A stretch of DNA of 64,000 nucleotides from the NCBI GenBank assembly GCA_038363925.1, contig JAQQWL010000015.1, positions 1,178,001-1,242,000 of the forward strand, in the 5' to 3' direction. This document shows, piece after piece, positions 11,577-24,225 of the stretch. Numbering within the stretch: position 1 is the stretch's first letter; every line of letters begins with the position of its first letter. The notes beneath the pieces were generated by a model that was not told where the DNA came from, did not search any database, and saw nothing but the letters and a program-made list of their open reading frames with translations. The position numbers were made by a program, and so were the translations under genes. Origin of the DNA: Apiospora phragmitis (Eukaryota; Ascomycota; Sordariomycetes; Amphisphaeriales; Apiosporaceae).

Positions 11577-12866
11577 TCATTCATGACCACGGTATACAGG
11601 CCGGCGCCGTGCAGTTGTCCAATCAAGGGTGCAGACAGACTCGTCTTTGTACTTGATCCAGTTGTTGAACACCTGTTGGACTTCGGGGGACAGGTGTAAA
11701 GCTGCTTGTTGTCTCGGAGTGAGGGATTCTGAGGTGATGATATCCGGATCCGCCCGATACTTTGCAAGCAGTTTCAACGTTTCCACCATATCGGCCTCGC
11801 TCTCGGGGCAAACTATCCAGAGTACCTCGTGAACGGATGTACGTCCCTGGGAGAAGTCCACAATTGGATTGTTCGGTCCTCCGTAACCCCCAGTAATCCT
11901 GCGGAATAGCCAATAGGTGGTTTCGTCATGGCCCTGACACAGTGCTGCGTAGAGTGGTAGGTAACCATCTTCGTTACATTCAGCTGTACTCGCACGACTT
12001 TGTAGGTCCGAGATGTAGAGCTCAAGGCCGTTACTCGCTGCGAGATGTAGAGATCTCTGGCCTCTGTGGACGCATTGCTTGGCCTGCAGGCACTCAGAAT
12101 TACACGTGTGCCCCTTTGTTGTCCAAGTCGCAAGATTGGCATTTGCACCCCGCCACAGGAGTGCGGATAGCGTGGAATAAGCATCGTTTTCCCTCTTCCT
12201 AACCAACTGGAATAATACAACGGTCGTCTCATCAAAGTGGCGTGCATTGCGCCAATGCCGGAAGGGCCCATACAATGAGGGTTCGCCCCTTTGTCAAGTA
12301 GGAACGTTGCAATAGTGGGTAGGGCCTTACTGCAAGCAATTGTCAAGGCTGCGTTCTTCTCCCTCTGTGAACTGTCGTGAATCATTGCCAAGGTAATGCA
12401 AAGAATAGCAATGTCGGGGCATTGACCGACATCCCATTCGAGTTCAGCTCCGAGTGTGAAGAGGAGAGACACGGCAGGCGGTGCACCACCTATCGATCAT
12501 TAGTTTTACTCTGCCAAGGGAGATGCACCAATCCCAAGGCTAATTGCAGTTGACTTTCCTCCGTGATACCGCAGGTACGACGCGCGTGCTGGGAAAGGAG
12601 GAGGCGGCGGATGCAGTGGTGAGAGATCACACCCGAGTTGTCAGCTAGGCTTATCAGCCTGCGCAAAAGTAGCTGTTAGATTAACATCCCAATAGACTCG
12701 ATGCATTGACTACATACCCAAAAAGATTAACTTCTTTCGGCAAGTAGCGGATGACGTTGACAAAGTTCTGTCTGAGAGCATCGTGAAATAACCTCACACA
12801 CCGTCCGAGCTTGGGTCCCCTCTGAGGAGTGTTGCTAGTAAAACACCGAGTTTGCAGTGGTGACAC
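11577..12866 (-). pseudogene. Ankyrin-repeat-like gene, frame-broken
   Basis: Two overlapping minus-strand frames (12472 to 11813 and 12275 to 11577) give parts of one ankyrin-like protein. One ends in a helix plus loop reading TFLLDKGANPHCMGP. The other continues with ALLWRGANANL and RSLHLAASNGLELY, both typical of ankyrin repeats. The two frames differ by one register between about 12250 and 12230, and I see no GT-AG intron that reconciles them. A further open segment (12866-12681) may be the N-terminal exon. It is followed by a plausible intron start GTATGT at 12716, but downstream joins meet stops. The simplest reading is a decayed gene; a sequencing indel is the alternative. Ankyrin repeats mediate protein binding, and no further function can be given. 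Confidence 0.55.
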
Positions 12867-12869
12867 AAT

Positions 12870-13312
12870 CTAATTCCGACGGCAATCAATTGTCTTCGAG
12901 AGAGCAAGCCGCGGCCTATGCATGATATTGATTACTTCTAGAAAGTGTGGTCTCCGTGTGTTATGAGTGACACACTGATGCCCTGTTTGTCCAGTTGTCC
13001 TGTCATCCCAAACATCCCCACTTGGGTCACTGGAAGAGGCCCACCAAAAGGCCGACCACCTCGCCGGGCCGACCCGTAATTAGCCGAGCTTCACTGAAAA
13101 CCCAGGCACGTCAGGTACAACTAGCACTAGGCATCAATTGTGGCAGCTACAAGTGCTGTCTGTACCAACCCTCACACTCAATTAACAATCACATCCAAGC
13201 TTAAGCATCACATACTTTTTTGCCAACCTCGACTCCCAGCCTCCTCCCTTCAAGTTGTGGAGTGTTATGATTTGATTGTGTCAGTCATCTCCTCGCAGCT
13301 TCCAGCGCCAAT
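12870..13312. other. Short intergenic interval upstream of the exonuclease gene
   Basis: No coding signal. This interval contains the promoter of the plus-strand exonuclease gene that starts at 13313. It includes TC-rich stretches around 13230-13260 but no site that can be named. Confidence 0.4.
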
Positions 13313-14615
13313 ATGCAGACAGCGACCGCGATTTATGGGGTCTCCCTTGCACAGTCGCCGGAATATGTCCAATGTCTGCGAGGCTTAGTCCATTCGCCAG
13401 AGACCTTGAAACAGAAGGGTTTCATCATTGACCAGCTCTCTGCCTCGGAGCTCGAGAGAAGAAAGCGATGCCAACGGTGCTGTCGAGGTTTGTGACCCAT
13501 TTTACCAATTAACCTTGTCGCCTCCGCTGCTGACCACAATAGCATTAATCACCGCCAAGTCAAAGAGAATAGTAAATCAGCGACGATCAAGCGCGTCCCC
13601 CAGCCGCAGTGGCCCAGCCGCTACGCCGGGCTATCGTGATAGGACCTCCACCGCCAAGCCCTTCTCGAGCTCCGCTGCAACAGCCAGTCATCAAGCCCAG
13701 GAATCTTGGGGCCCTCCTCCACGGGTCAATTGGAAAAGCAACAGCAAAGGCGATCTCCAATGCAAATATCATCCCGGGAAAATGGATCGCAAGGTTTGTT
13801 GATGCAACTGGTTTGGATGACATCAAACACTGACTCATACTGTCCAGACGGGGAAGTGGACCTGCTGCAACATGTCCATATTCACCAAGCCCTGCCAAGC
13901 CACGGAGAACCACGACCCACGCCAGTACAGACCCAACGAACTGGAGGAAAACTGGCACTTCCACCACACGCCGCTAGCTACGTCACAGACGCCTGCCCGC
14001 GTCGCAGTTGTATTCGACTGTGAGATGGGCGTCAGCGAGGAAGGCGAGTCGGAGCTCATCCGCGTCTCCATCGTCGACTACTTCTCGTCCGATGTCCTGC
14101 TGGACAGCCTCGTCTGGCCCGACGCCAAGATGAAGGATCTCAGCACGGCATTCTCTGGAGTCTCGTGGAAAGCCTTGAATGAAGCACATCGGAACAAGAC
14201 CTGCCTCCTCGGACGAGAACAGGCTCGGAAGGCAGTGTGGAGTCTGCTCAGCCCTGAAACGGTTGTCATTGGCCATGGGGCGAAGAATGACCTGGATATT
14301 CTGCGCTGGATTCATCCCAACATTGTAGACACACAGTTGGTCGAACAGAGCTTCATAGTCAAAGAGAAGGCGTCGGGAGAGCAGGAGGCCAAGGAGAACC
14401 AGAAGGCCAAGAAACCCGATCAACAGAATGCAGAGACCAAGTCTGCGCGAGGTGGAGGCGGAGGAAGAGGCATGTCTCTGAAGAAGCTTGCGCGAGAACG
14501 GCTTGATAGGGCCATCCAAACCAAGGGCAAAGGACATGACAGCATCGAGGATTCCATTGCTACTAGGGACCTTCTTCACTGGCATGTATCCCGGATACTC
14601 CAGCCAGAGCCCTGA
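13313..14615 (+). CDS. DEDDh 3'-5' RNA exonuclease (REX family), three exons
   Basis: Model: exons 13313-13487, 13543-13793 and 13848-14615, giving 397 residues. The two introns (55 and 54 nt) start GTTTGT and end AG, and both preserve frame. Exon 1 ends in a Cys pair (RCQRCCR). The exon 2/3 junction creates a Cys/His cluster, CKYHPGK followed by WTCC, a zinc-binding-like block seen before the nuclease domain in fungal REX proteins. The nuclease domain shows ExoI FDCEMG (about residue 196), ExoII GHGAKNDLDIL (about 284) and ExoIII with HDSIEDSIATRDLL (about 373), so all DEDDh acids and the general-base His are present. Family members trim 3' ends of structured RNAs such as 5S rRNA, snRNA and RNase P or MRP RNA. 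The length fits Rex3-type proteins, but the exact orthologue is not certain. Confidence 0.9.
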
Positions 14616-15460
14616 CGTCTAGACGATTAGTTGCTGGACATCGATACTTGCTGTATATGCTCAAGAAACAGCCTGCTCTAAGGTTGTTATCTTGTAATAA
14701 GTATAGCTTCTGAGAAGATAAGACATGTATGCTAGGCAACGATTATTAGTATTCCTATACTACGTCCTGTCGAGCACCTAGTTGCTATCTCTTCTCTGTC
14801 TTTCATCTCGAGAAAGGATTAAGATTCTATAAATCACACTTTCAGCTGCTGCGTTAGTGCTTTTGTCCGTTTGAGCCACTCCATCGCCGTTATGAGAGAA
14901 TATCACCCACTCCCAGGCACCAGCGAGGTCAGGGGTGGCATCAGGGCCCGATCTCAACAAAAATGCCATTTATACGGGGCTAAGTCCATGGTTTACTCCT
15001 GTCACTTCTTTCCGTGGACGCCAGGATCATGTTTCCGGGCAGCATTAGAGAGAAAAAGGAGAAAAAACGAAGTCTTGTAGCAGTGATAGCTCCATACTCG
15101 TCCATGAATGCCGCTGACACACTGGACGGCATATTTGAAAAGTCATAATGAAGTGTATGCATAAATGGTCACTATGCTGGAAACTCCAGGCTGTCTAGTT
15201 CGGCCTGGATGGAATAGATTGTATCTGTTGCAGTCGTCGTGAATAAGAATAGAAGAAACATATGCTATGATTCACTACGATGAGTCTCTATCGGCTTCTT
15301 GGGTATCATAGATGATGCTGTCACGTTGCATATGTCACTTACCTCTTCGTTGAGGCTTGTACCAGCCAGCCGGTCGCATCTCAGTACCACCTGAATGAAG
15401 CCAGTGATGAGTTTCGGGCTTATCTACTTCCTTGCCCAGGGCTTATCATGTAGATCTATA
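14616..15460. other. Interval between the exonuclease gene and the transposon
   Basis: Normal base composition with no convincing coding frame. It holds the 3' region of the exonuclease gene and then unassigned DNA. The composition changes abruptly at 15461, the edge of the transposon. Confidence 0.5.
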
Positions 15461-15487
15461 AGCTAAAGCACCCCTTTACGGACCACC
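15461..15487 (+). repeat. Left terminal inverted repeat of the pogo-type element
   Basis: Begins AGCTAAAGCACCCC, preceded by TA at 15459-15460. The reverse complement of 25039-25065 matches it except at two adjacent C-to-T sites, which fits RIP acting on this copy. Confidence 0.9.
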
Positions 15488-15899
15488 GCGTTTCGCTCTA
15501 TAAACGCGTTGGACCTTTAGATAATAATATAGATTTCTTTTATTACTTTTACCTCTTAATTATATATATTATTATTATTTTATTTATTTTCTTTTAATTA
15601 TTTCTTTATATCGTCGTTTAATACTTAAAGATACGCGTAGGTTATAATACTTAATATAAAACTCGGACTAGGTGTTCGCGAAGCCGTCCGTAAATAGGAT
15701 GCCGACTAATCTTACGTTATACGGCGCCTAGCCGGTATACCGACGCGATAAGAGCTAAATAAAAACCGGCAGGTATTATTACTATTTCTTAAAATTTAAT
15801 TAGCGAATTAAGCTATCGGCTAGGCTAAACTAGCCTTCGCGCTAGCGCTCGTTAAATTTAAATATATAGCTTAACGAATGTTAAACGTTTTCGAGGCGT

Positions 15900-17175
15900 C
15901 CTATACATTAGGGTAATGTTAGTATACCCGATTTTTAATTAAAAACGAGTCCGTTAAAACTATTAAGTTTAAAATAATTAATTATAGCCGTATTAATAAA
16001 ATAATTTTCGTTAATATTAACGTTTTTTTTAATAGATTTAATACCTTAGAGCTAGCTAATATCTTTTTTAAACGCTTTTATAATATTAACGAAATAAGTA
16101 TCGGCTAAAGCATTAACGGTAACTACTAAATAATTACCGAAGCTACTAGCCATCTAGCTTTTAAAAAAGACGTCGAGAAAAGGGAATAAATTATTAACCT
16201 AAAGTGTGTAAGTTATAATAGGGTAGCCCCCTCGCCACTAGTTATTTTTAAGGGGGCTGACGTTTAAAGCTAATAGTTTCTAAACTAAAATAATTATTTT
16301 TAAAATAATTAGCGGTTTAAAGTATCGCTTAAAAGGTGGATTAATAATTTTATAATATTAAATTAAATTTAAAATATTTTTATTCTTTATATTCGATCTC
16401 GTTATAATAATAAATAAGTTATTTTAATTTATAACGGTTATAATTTATATATAAATAAAGATTTTCTATAGCTTTATTTTATTAATAAAATATAGCTCGT
16501 TTTTTATAAGCTATATTATAATTATATCGTATAGGTTTTAAATATAAGGGTTTTCGAGCTATTAAAAAAAAGGCTAAAAATCCTTTTAAAAATATATTTA
16601 AACGCGGTTTTTAAACTTAAACTTATTAAATTAAATATATTAAAAATATACCGCCAGGTTAAGATTAACGTTTTAATTCTTTCGACGATCTAAAATATTT
16701 AAAAAATAGTTAAGATTTATCCGCGAGATTAATTAAAACCTTTATTATCGAAATATGTTATCTTAAAGAATAAAGGTGTCGCTCGACTATGTCTAAAGCT
16801 ACCCCCGGCAATTAATAAAGAATTAACGCCCGATTTTATTATCGAATTAACCTTAACGCTTATTAAAACACCTTTTAATAGTTAAGTATTAAGAAATAAT
16901 AATTAAAAGCTAGCCGCTATAAACCTTATTTTTAACCTCTCTTTTTAAAAACTTTTTATTCGTAAAGCTAGTAAAGCTTTTAATAAATAAATTAATAAGA
17001 TCGCGAGCCTCGAGGCTTAAATTAATTATTTTTAAATTAAACTTAATAAAAAGACTATTAAAATACGTTAAAAAGTAAGAATTATACCGAGATAGCGATT
17101 TATTCGTATAGCTAATATACGACGGGCTAAGTAGAGATTAAAGGGTAAGGTTATATTTAAAAACGAATTTACCGA
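15900..17175 (+). pseudogene. Remnant pogo/Fot1 transposase (DDE_1 superfamily)
   Basis: Reading the plus strand through the many TAA/TAG codons shows the family's landmarks. The first catalytic block near 16080-16110 reads YNINE, where active enzymes have a D in the N position before E. A following PLVIFKG is typical of the family (about 16240). The second catalytic block near 16430-16444 reads NGY where DGH is expected. The C-terminus (about 16965-17135) keeps the usual coiled motif, KAFNK then IASLEA, ending IRRAK. The changes are all C-to-T or G-to-A. The protein is cut at its C-terminal tail by the retrotransposon. It cannot be functional. The N-terminal DNA-binding domain is too mutated for me to place. 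Confidence 0.8.
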
Positions 17176-17184
17176 CGTTAAATA

Positions 17185-17823
17185 TAACAAACGCTATCTA
17201 AATTCTAAAAGAAACCTAGTAAAACGTACTAAGGTTTATATTAATAATATAAAAAAGTATCCGAACGTGCGATAAAAGTCGTTTTTATTAATATAATAGG
17301 TAATAATTTATAAAAACAAATAATAATTAAGGTATATAAGTTTAGGGGTATTTATAATAATTTTATTAAAGTTATTTATTTTATTAATAAATTAAAATTA
17401 ATATTTAAATTAATTATTAAAATAAAAAGTATTTATATAAAATATATAAAAAACGTTCGTTATTATATATTTAACTTCTTTTTTTATTAATTAGTTAAAT
17501 TACTTAGTTTACTTTTATATTTTAATAATTCGGGTAATTCTTTTATTAATTAAATTACCGACTCATTTCGCCGTTCCCGGTAATCCCCGTGATCTATTAT
17601 ATAATATCGTTTTTATTACTTTTTTAAGCCGCGTTTAGCTTATTACGGTTTAAGATATTATTATTATAATTACCGTATATTTTTATAATATTAATACGTT
17701 TATATTAATATAATTAGCGGCGCGGTTAATAGTTATAACGTTATATTTTAAACGGGGTATTATAAATCCGGCCCGGTAATTTTATAAGTTTTAACCGTAT
17801 AATTAAGTTAGGTTATAATATTA
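17185..17823 (-). repeat. 3' LTR (left copy) of the Gypsy element
   Basis: Direct repeat of 24226-24864 with no length difference. This copy is more strongly RIP-mutated than the right one, most visibly in 17560-17823, where many C and G bases of the right copy are T and A. The predicted original ends are TGA and TCA, now TAA and TTA. Similarity continues about 5 bases outwards on the left, so the outer limit is uncertain by a few bases. Confidence 0.85.
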
Positions 17824-18096
17824 CCTTCTTTTTTTTAATTACTTTATTTCCGAAGCGCTAGGTTCTTTAAATATCCTTACCCGCTTATTATATCGGTCTT
17901 TAATAAGCTTTTTTTTTTTTTCGTTATATTTTTTATTATAATATTTATTTATTATATTAAATCGAGTTAAAAAATCTATTTTTTATATAAAGTTTAAAAA
18001 AACCGAATAGCGTTATAATTTAGTTACCCTTTTCGACGAATTTAATTTCGAAATTATGCTATATTTTTTTTATTTAAAAAAAAATAGAAGTACGTT

Positions 18097-18495
18097 ATGT
18101 TAAATAATATTTCTCGCTATAAAGAGTGCGTTCGTCGTGGTCGGTCCTACGATAATTCCGGTCTGCCGGTTTTTATAGTGTCTCGGGTTATCGATAAGTC
18201 CCGTCGCCTACGCTCTAAAAAGCAGGCGGCTAACGACTCTTTGCGCGAGGCGAGCGCGGCTCTAAAGAAGGCTTATCGGGAGGCTTAAGGGGCCTTTTAG
18301 CGCTTTAAACGAATTTAGCAGTAGCGAAACTCTCTGGCGACGCGTGGCGTAGAGATGGCCAGGCGTAGTCTTCGTTCTTTAGACGAGCTAGAGGCGGCCG
18401 AGCACGTTAAGTCCGAGGCGGTTATTAAGGCGCAGTTTTTCGGAGCGTTTAGAGTAATAGATTAAAACGCGATAAACTTTGACCTCGTTTTGCCT
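18097..18495 (+). pseudogene. Antisense extra reading frame inside the Gypsy element
   Basis: A plus-strand frame opposite to gag-pol, between the integrase region and the 3' LTR. It is open for 63 codons (18097-18285), then readable through a few TAA/TAG stops to about 18495. The product has a Cys-containing block (KECVRRGRSYDNSGLP), a charged probable coiled coil (SKKQAANDSLREASAALKK) and a second helix (EMARRSLRSLDELEAAE). Most stops sit where a Gln or Trp codon would give one after RIP. The base composition is much richer in G and C than the surrounding element. I recall similar Cys-block plus coiled-coil proteins in other fungal genomes next to retroelements, but cannot name the family. 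It may be an extra element-encoded protein or a captured host fragment. Confidence 0.6.
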
Positions 18496-19489
18496 TAAAC
18501 GCCCGTAATTCTTCCGCGGCGTTTACTAAATACCTCCTAAGTTTTTAGGTATTATTTTTTAACGGGTAACCCTTTTATTAAACGAGGTATTAAAAGCTTT
18601 ATTTTTTTTTTTTTATTAATAATTTTATCGATTTTATACTCGTATTAATCCGTTTTAATTTTTAAGTATATATTAATTAAAGTTTTTTTAACCGTTAGTT
18701 CGAATAATAAAATATAAAATATAAAGTATATCTATATTATTTTAAATAGTAATAATTAGTAATTAGTTTTTAAAATAATTTTTACGATTTTAAATAATTT
18801 TATCCTTTTAAAATTTAATTTATCGTTTAATCGTTTTATTTTAATATTTCGTTATAAAAAATAAACCTTTTCTCTTTTTTTAAAGGTTAATCCTTTTAAT
18901 CTTATCTAGTTAACGTATCCTTTTATTCGTTATTAAAAAAAAGGTAAGGTTTTATTATAATATAATTTAAATTTTTTTTAATTTCTTAATTTAAATAATT
19001 ACGATTAATACTAGCTCTTCTTTTATTATTTTTTTAATAATTTCTAAGTTATATTTTTAATTTATTTAAAATAATAATATATATATAACTTCGTTATTTA
19101 TATTATTATAAATAAATTAAATTATAAGTAATAATTATACTTAATTATTTTATTTATAATTAACGTAGCAATATAAATATTATTTTAAAGTTTAATTTAT
19201 CTGCTCGATTTATTCATCCGTTTAAAGGTGGTAAATTATAAATAATTTATATTTAATTCTAAATTATATTATAAGTAATTTTTAAAATTTAACGGTAAAT
19301 AGTTTATTTTTATCGGAAATAATTATTTCGGGTAGTTTATATTAATTAACGATTATTCGGAAGAACGTATACACTAGGTTATTAATATCGCTAAATTTTT
19401 TATATAATAAGAAATAAGTATACTTTATAAGTTTATTCGTAATAACTAGGATACTATCGTAATTAACCTTAATTAGGGGTTTTTTTAAT

Positions 19490-19730
19490 AAAGGTAGCTT
19501 AATAACGAAATTAAGTACGATAGTTTTCTATACTTTATCTAGCGGTAGGATCGGCTATAATTCTTTATATAGTTAATATCGGGTAACTTTAGCTTTATTA
19601 TAGAGGTTGTATTTACCGATCACCTTAGCTACGATTAGCTTGAGGTTCCTATAATCGAATTGCCTAGTAATCCTTTTCCAGGTTTTAAATATCCCTTAGT
19701 GTCTATGTATAGAATACTTATAGAATTCTT
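19490..19730 (-). pseudogene. Gypsy integrase remnant (zinc finger and start of core)
   Basis: Minus-strand translation gives a region with HRH followed by GIFKTWKRITRQFDYRNLK, then KAKVTRY and V-x-KLP near the start of the catalytic core. These match the HHCC zinc-binding segment and the entry to the DDE core of Ty3/Gypsy integrases. In-frame stops are present. The plus-strand open frame over 19660-19905 is a shadow of this region. Confidence 0.75.
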
Positions 19731-20689
19731 TAATAAAGTCTTCGCGATACTATTCGGAGATATAAATATTATTTCGGTAAAAGGTGAGGCCGTCGCGGTC
19801 TTCGAAGTAATCCCTAAGGTAGTTCGCGGGGTTGGGGGTCTAATTAAATTATCGGAACTTAATAACCTAGTCGTCGTTATACTAGACGTGGTTCGTAGCG
19901 TTTAATTATTTTAAAAGTACGAAGTTACCGTTTTAATTATAAATAAGAATTATTCGCGTTTTAAACGGAACCTCTTTTTAATAATCCGGTTATCGGCTTA
20001 GCGTGTTAACGCGGCCGTTCTCGTTACTTTTCCGGTAAATAATAATGAAATTAAATTTTAAAAAGAATTTAAATTATCGTATTTATTATTTATTTAGTTT
20101 TTTAATAATAATAAATATTATAAGGTTTTTATAATCGGTATAAACCTTAATTAGTTTTATTATTTCGTTAAAATAATACCTCTATTCTTTATAAGTTTTA
20201 ATAATAGTTATTAATTCCTTATTATAAATTTAATAATTAAGCTCTAGTTCATTAAATTTCTTTAAAAAAAATACGACGGGGTACGATTTTTTATTATTAT
20301 TTCGTTAATTTAGTTATCCTTTAATCGTATAGTTCGATATATCGGTTTTAACCTTAAAAGGTTTAAACGGATTTGTTACGCGAAGTATTAGTTCGTTAAA
20401 GATTTGTTCTTTAATATTATAGAAGGCCTTGTTTTCTTTCTTTATTTATTAAAATAGTTCGTCCTTTTTTATTAGGTTTATTAGAGGTGTCGTTATCCTG
20501 TTAAATCCAGGGATAAAGATCCGGTAATAATTAGCTAGTTCTAAAAAAGATCTAACTTCTATAGCGCTTATAGGCGTGGGCTACTTTTTAACTGTTAAGA
20601 TTTTCGAAGGTTCTATTCGGATTTCGCTTAAGGATATCACGTATCCTACGAAGGTGACGGATCGTTAATAGAATTCGTTTTTTTTTTAA

Positions 20690-21160
20690 GTTAACTAATA
20701 AATTAATGTCTTACAACTTTTAAAATACTCGTTTTATATATTCTCGGTACTATTCGTTATTTTTAGAATAAATAAAGATATTATTAAAATATATTACGAT
20801 AAATTTATCGAGGTATTTTCGTAAAATATAGTTAATTATAAATTAAAAGCTAATTAATATATTAATTAAGCTAAACGGTATAGCTTAATATTCGAAATAG
20901 CCGTACTTAGTTCGGAACGCGGTCTTTTATTTTTTTCCTTTTTTAATTCGGATTAGGTTATATATATTAAAAAGGTCGAATATTATAAAGATTTTAATAT
21001 ATAATAGTTTATCCTATAAATCGCCGATTAAAAGTATAGGGTACCGGTTTTTAATAATAATTTCATTAAGCTTCCAATAATCGATATATATACACTATTT
21101 AGGTTTCCCGTTTTTACTCTTTTTTAAAACGAAAAGGATAAGGAAGCTTACTAGTAATAT
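20690..21160 (-). pseudogene. Gypsy reverse transcriptase remnant
   Basis: Minus-strand motifs in order are FLILFVLKKSKNGKP, IDYWKLNEIIIKNRYP, KTAFRTKYGYFEY (near 20.9 kb) and IVIYFNNIFIYSKNNE (about 20.76-20.80 kb). The last is the active-site box, which in working enzymes reads Y-x-D-D; here both acids are N, explained by G-to-A change. Several stops interrupt the frame. These motifs identify Ty3/Gypsy RT with confidence. Confidence 0.88.
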
Positions 21161-23549
21161 AAATAGTTGAATAACTTTTTTCTCGAGGTTTTCCATAATA
21201 TACTTTTTTAAAACTTATTTATACTCTTAATTAAGTTTATATATAAATATAAATAAGGATTTTTTTTTATTTTTAAAAGGTATCTTATAATTTTATTATA
21301 TATAAAGCGGTAAGCCTATTTCTAGTTTTTTATTAAAAAATATTTCGAATTATTGATACTTTTTTAATATAATCGTTATAATATTTAGCGTAAACTTTTT
21401 AATAATAATATATACCTTAAAAACTTTAAATTTATTAAAAGGTCGTTTTTTAGACCGCTATTTATTAATTAAACCTTTTCTTAATATATCTTATTAAAAT
21501 TAACCTATTTTTTAATTAATTTTAGAATTATTTACTTATAATTAAAGTATCCTTAAAATTATATTATATCCTATAACGTCTATAATATTATACGTAATTT
21601 ATTTATAACGTCTTTTAATATCGATCGGAAGGTTCGCGACTTCCTTCCGTGCTTCTCTATCATTATAAATTATAAATCCTTTATTAACGGTCTTAAGTCG
21701 ATATAAGGCGTTTTTCTCCTATTATTCAAATTTAAAATAATTAACGATTCGTAATAAAATATAGTTTCTTTACGCTCCGTTATTAAATAACGCTTTAATA
21801 TAAACTTTTTTTATACCTAGTATTAATATAATATATTTATAAATAGCTCGATTATCTGTTATTTAGTATAAGGACCTATTTTAGTCCGCTTATTATCATC
21901 CTTTTACAATAAGCGGCGTTCATTTCCCGAACGCTACGTCTATAGATTATTAATAATATCTTACGATCAATCTTCGTATCGTCGCCGTTATTCTCTCCGT
22001 TCTTTATAAGGCGCTTTTTAATATATTAATAAAAGTATTTCTATACTCCTCTTTATATAAAATACTATCCCTAATACTTAAAGTTCAGGTTTTTTTAATA
22101 ATTCGAAAATTTATTAAGTTCGCAATAATTTATAAACGTTTTATAAATTTTTTAATATAATAAAGAGATTTTCTTATTAAATATATACTTATACGTTCTA
22201 AAAATATTAAGCGTTTTTTTTAAACGTTTATAAGCTCGCGATTTTTTTAAACGTATTTAAAATATTAATCCTCGAAGTACTCCCTCTAATCTCGTTCTTT
22301 TAAATAATATTATTATAATTACCGTAAATCTTCCTATACTAACAGGTATACGCGTTATCCGTCTAAGATCAACGTTCGGATTTTTTTAATAATATAATCC
22401 GGGTATAGTTATATAATAAGTTATTTACCGATCTTTTAAAAAAACTACTCGTATTCGAGCTTCTCCGCGAAGTATTCTATATAAACGTTATATATATACG
22501 AGATCTATAAAAGCGTAAAGTATTCTTTATAAATAAGGGAGATTTATAAGTTATCCCCTATTACGTAATTACTATAGATTCTTTAATTAAAACCGGCCGT
22601 AATAAATATTTAATATAAATATTTCGAGTTAAAACAAGGAATACCAAGAATAATTAACTATCCGTCGGTTTTAAAATCTCTAAATTTAACGATCTCGTTT
22701 ATTAGCTCGCTTATTAATATACTTATTAAGCGTTCATAATTTATTAATTACTCTAATTGGCTTATAATATTATTTATCGAATTACTATTTTTATTATAAG
22801 GAAAAGGTTATTCCCTTCACATTATCGCAACGCTTCGGCTATGGTCCTTCTTGCCTTTCGGGGCCTTAAAGAACTATCCGGTACCTTCCTTATCTACTAA
22901 GTAAGAGGTATACCTATTGTTATAATAGGCTATTTAAAATAAACTATTATATTTAATAATAACGTTACTATCTTTAATAATTACTATAGGGGTATCCTTT
23001 ACTTTAATAACGTTAACGTGTCGTCTTTTTAAAACTTGTTAAAAATCCTTCCTTAATATTCGATATTTTTAAACGTAATATCTTAATTTTTAATAATTAT
23101 AATAAATATTACATAACTTCCTATCCTATTTATTATATTTAATAACGTCAAAGTTTATAGGCCTATTATAATAACTATACGCCGTAATATTCTTAGGCGG
23201 TATATAATTATATTAACGTAGTCATTCCGTATTAATTTAGGTTTAACTAGTCCACCGCTAAAGTCCGCCTTATTTCTCGCAGCGTCGTTTATATATATAA
23301 GTATCAATCTTAATAATAAACTTTATATATAAAAAAAATTATTAAAGGCGTTAAGCTAGCTAAATTCGTTTTTAATATTATCCTTTAATCCTTAATAATA
23401 TATTATAATTTTCATAGCTTTAATATAATTTAATCAAGCTATAATACGCTAGAACTCGGCTATATAAAAAGCGGCTAATCCCTTTTATTTAAAGGTTTTA
23501 AGTTCTTTCTCCGCCTGTCGCTTTTTATTAAGGTTTTAAAAAAATAATT

Positions 23550-24080
23550 TAAAAGCTTATTCAAAACCGTCGTAACTCTTAAAAATACGCTATACTTCCG
23601 TGCGGCATAGCTTAACTTATTAATTATTTTCCACGAGTTCGTTTAAATAAGGTTCGAACTAAACGAATACCTTACTTTTAAAAAACGAGGCAACGTAAAT
23701 AACTTATTAAGTAAAGTTTTAGAACGTCCTTTTATAAAATCGTTAATAAGTTTTAACCTAAATAAAAAAGCCTCGGAAGTTTTTACTTATTTTATTAAAA
23801 AGGGTTAACATACTAATCTTTATACCCTTCTTTAATATAACAAGGGTTTAAATAATATTAACAGTTATATAAAAGAAACGCACCTCCTCGTATAGCTTAT
23901 TAATATTATAAAATATTTATCCTAAAATACCCTTAATTAGGAGCTCGTTACGCTCCTTCTCAAGCTTAACGTAATAATATTAATAATTAACGCTCTTTTG
24001 TTCGAATTCCTTAATTCGTTTAACCAGCGCTTATCGTATAAGCTCGTCGTCGCTTTCGTCGTTATCGATGTCCATAACAA
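23550..24080 (-). pseudogene. Gypsy gag (capsid) remnant
   Basis: The minus-strand frame starts near 24070 with MDIDNDESDDEL and continues through stops to VASFFKSKVFV, FEPYLNELVEN and IFKSYDGF. These are hallmarks of fungal Ty3/Gypsy capsid domains. Its place next to the right LTR sets the element's direction. The open plus-strand frame at 23998-24183 is only its shadow. Confidence 0.75.
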
Positions 24081-24225
24081 GGTCCCATTAAGAGGTATTA
24101 AAAGTAGCGATAAAAATCTTTCCTTATCGAACAGTATTACTAAGGCTAAGTATAAATATAGTTCTTATAATACTATTATTTAAAAGTCTAAATAATAATT
24201 CACAAAAATAAAAATAATTAAAATA

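Noticed and set aside
19660..19905. Plus-strand frame in the AT-rich block as a host gene
   Set aside because: It is the complement of the retrotransposon integrase remnant.
23998..24183. Plus-strand frame near the right LTR as a gene
   Set aside because: It is the complement of the start of the gag remnant.
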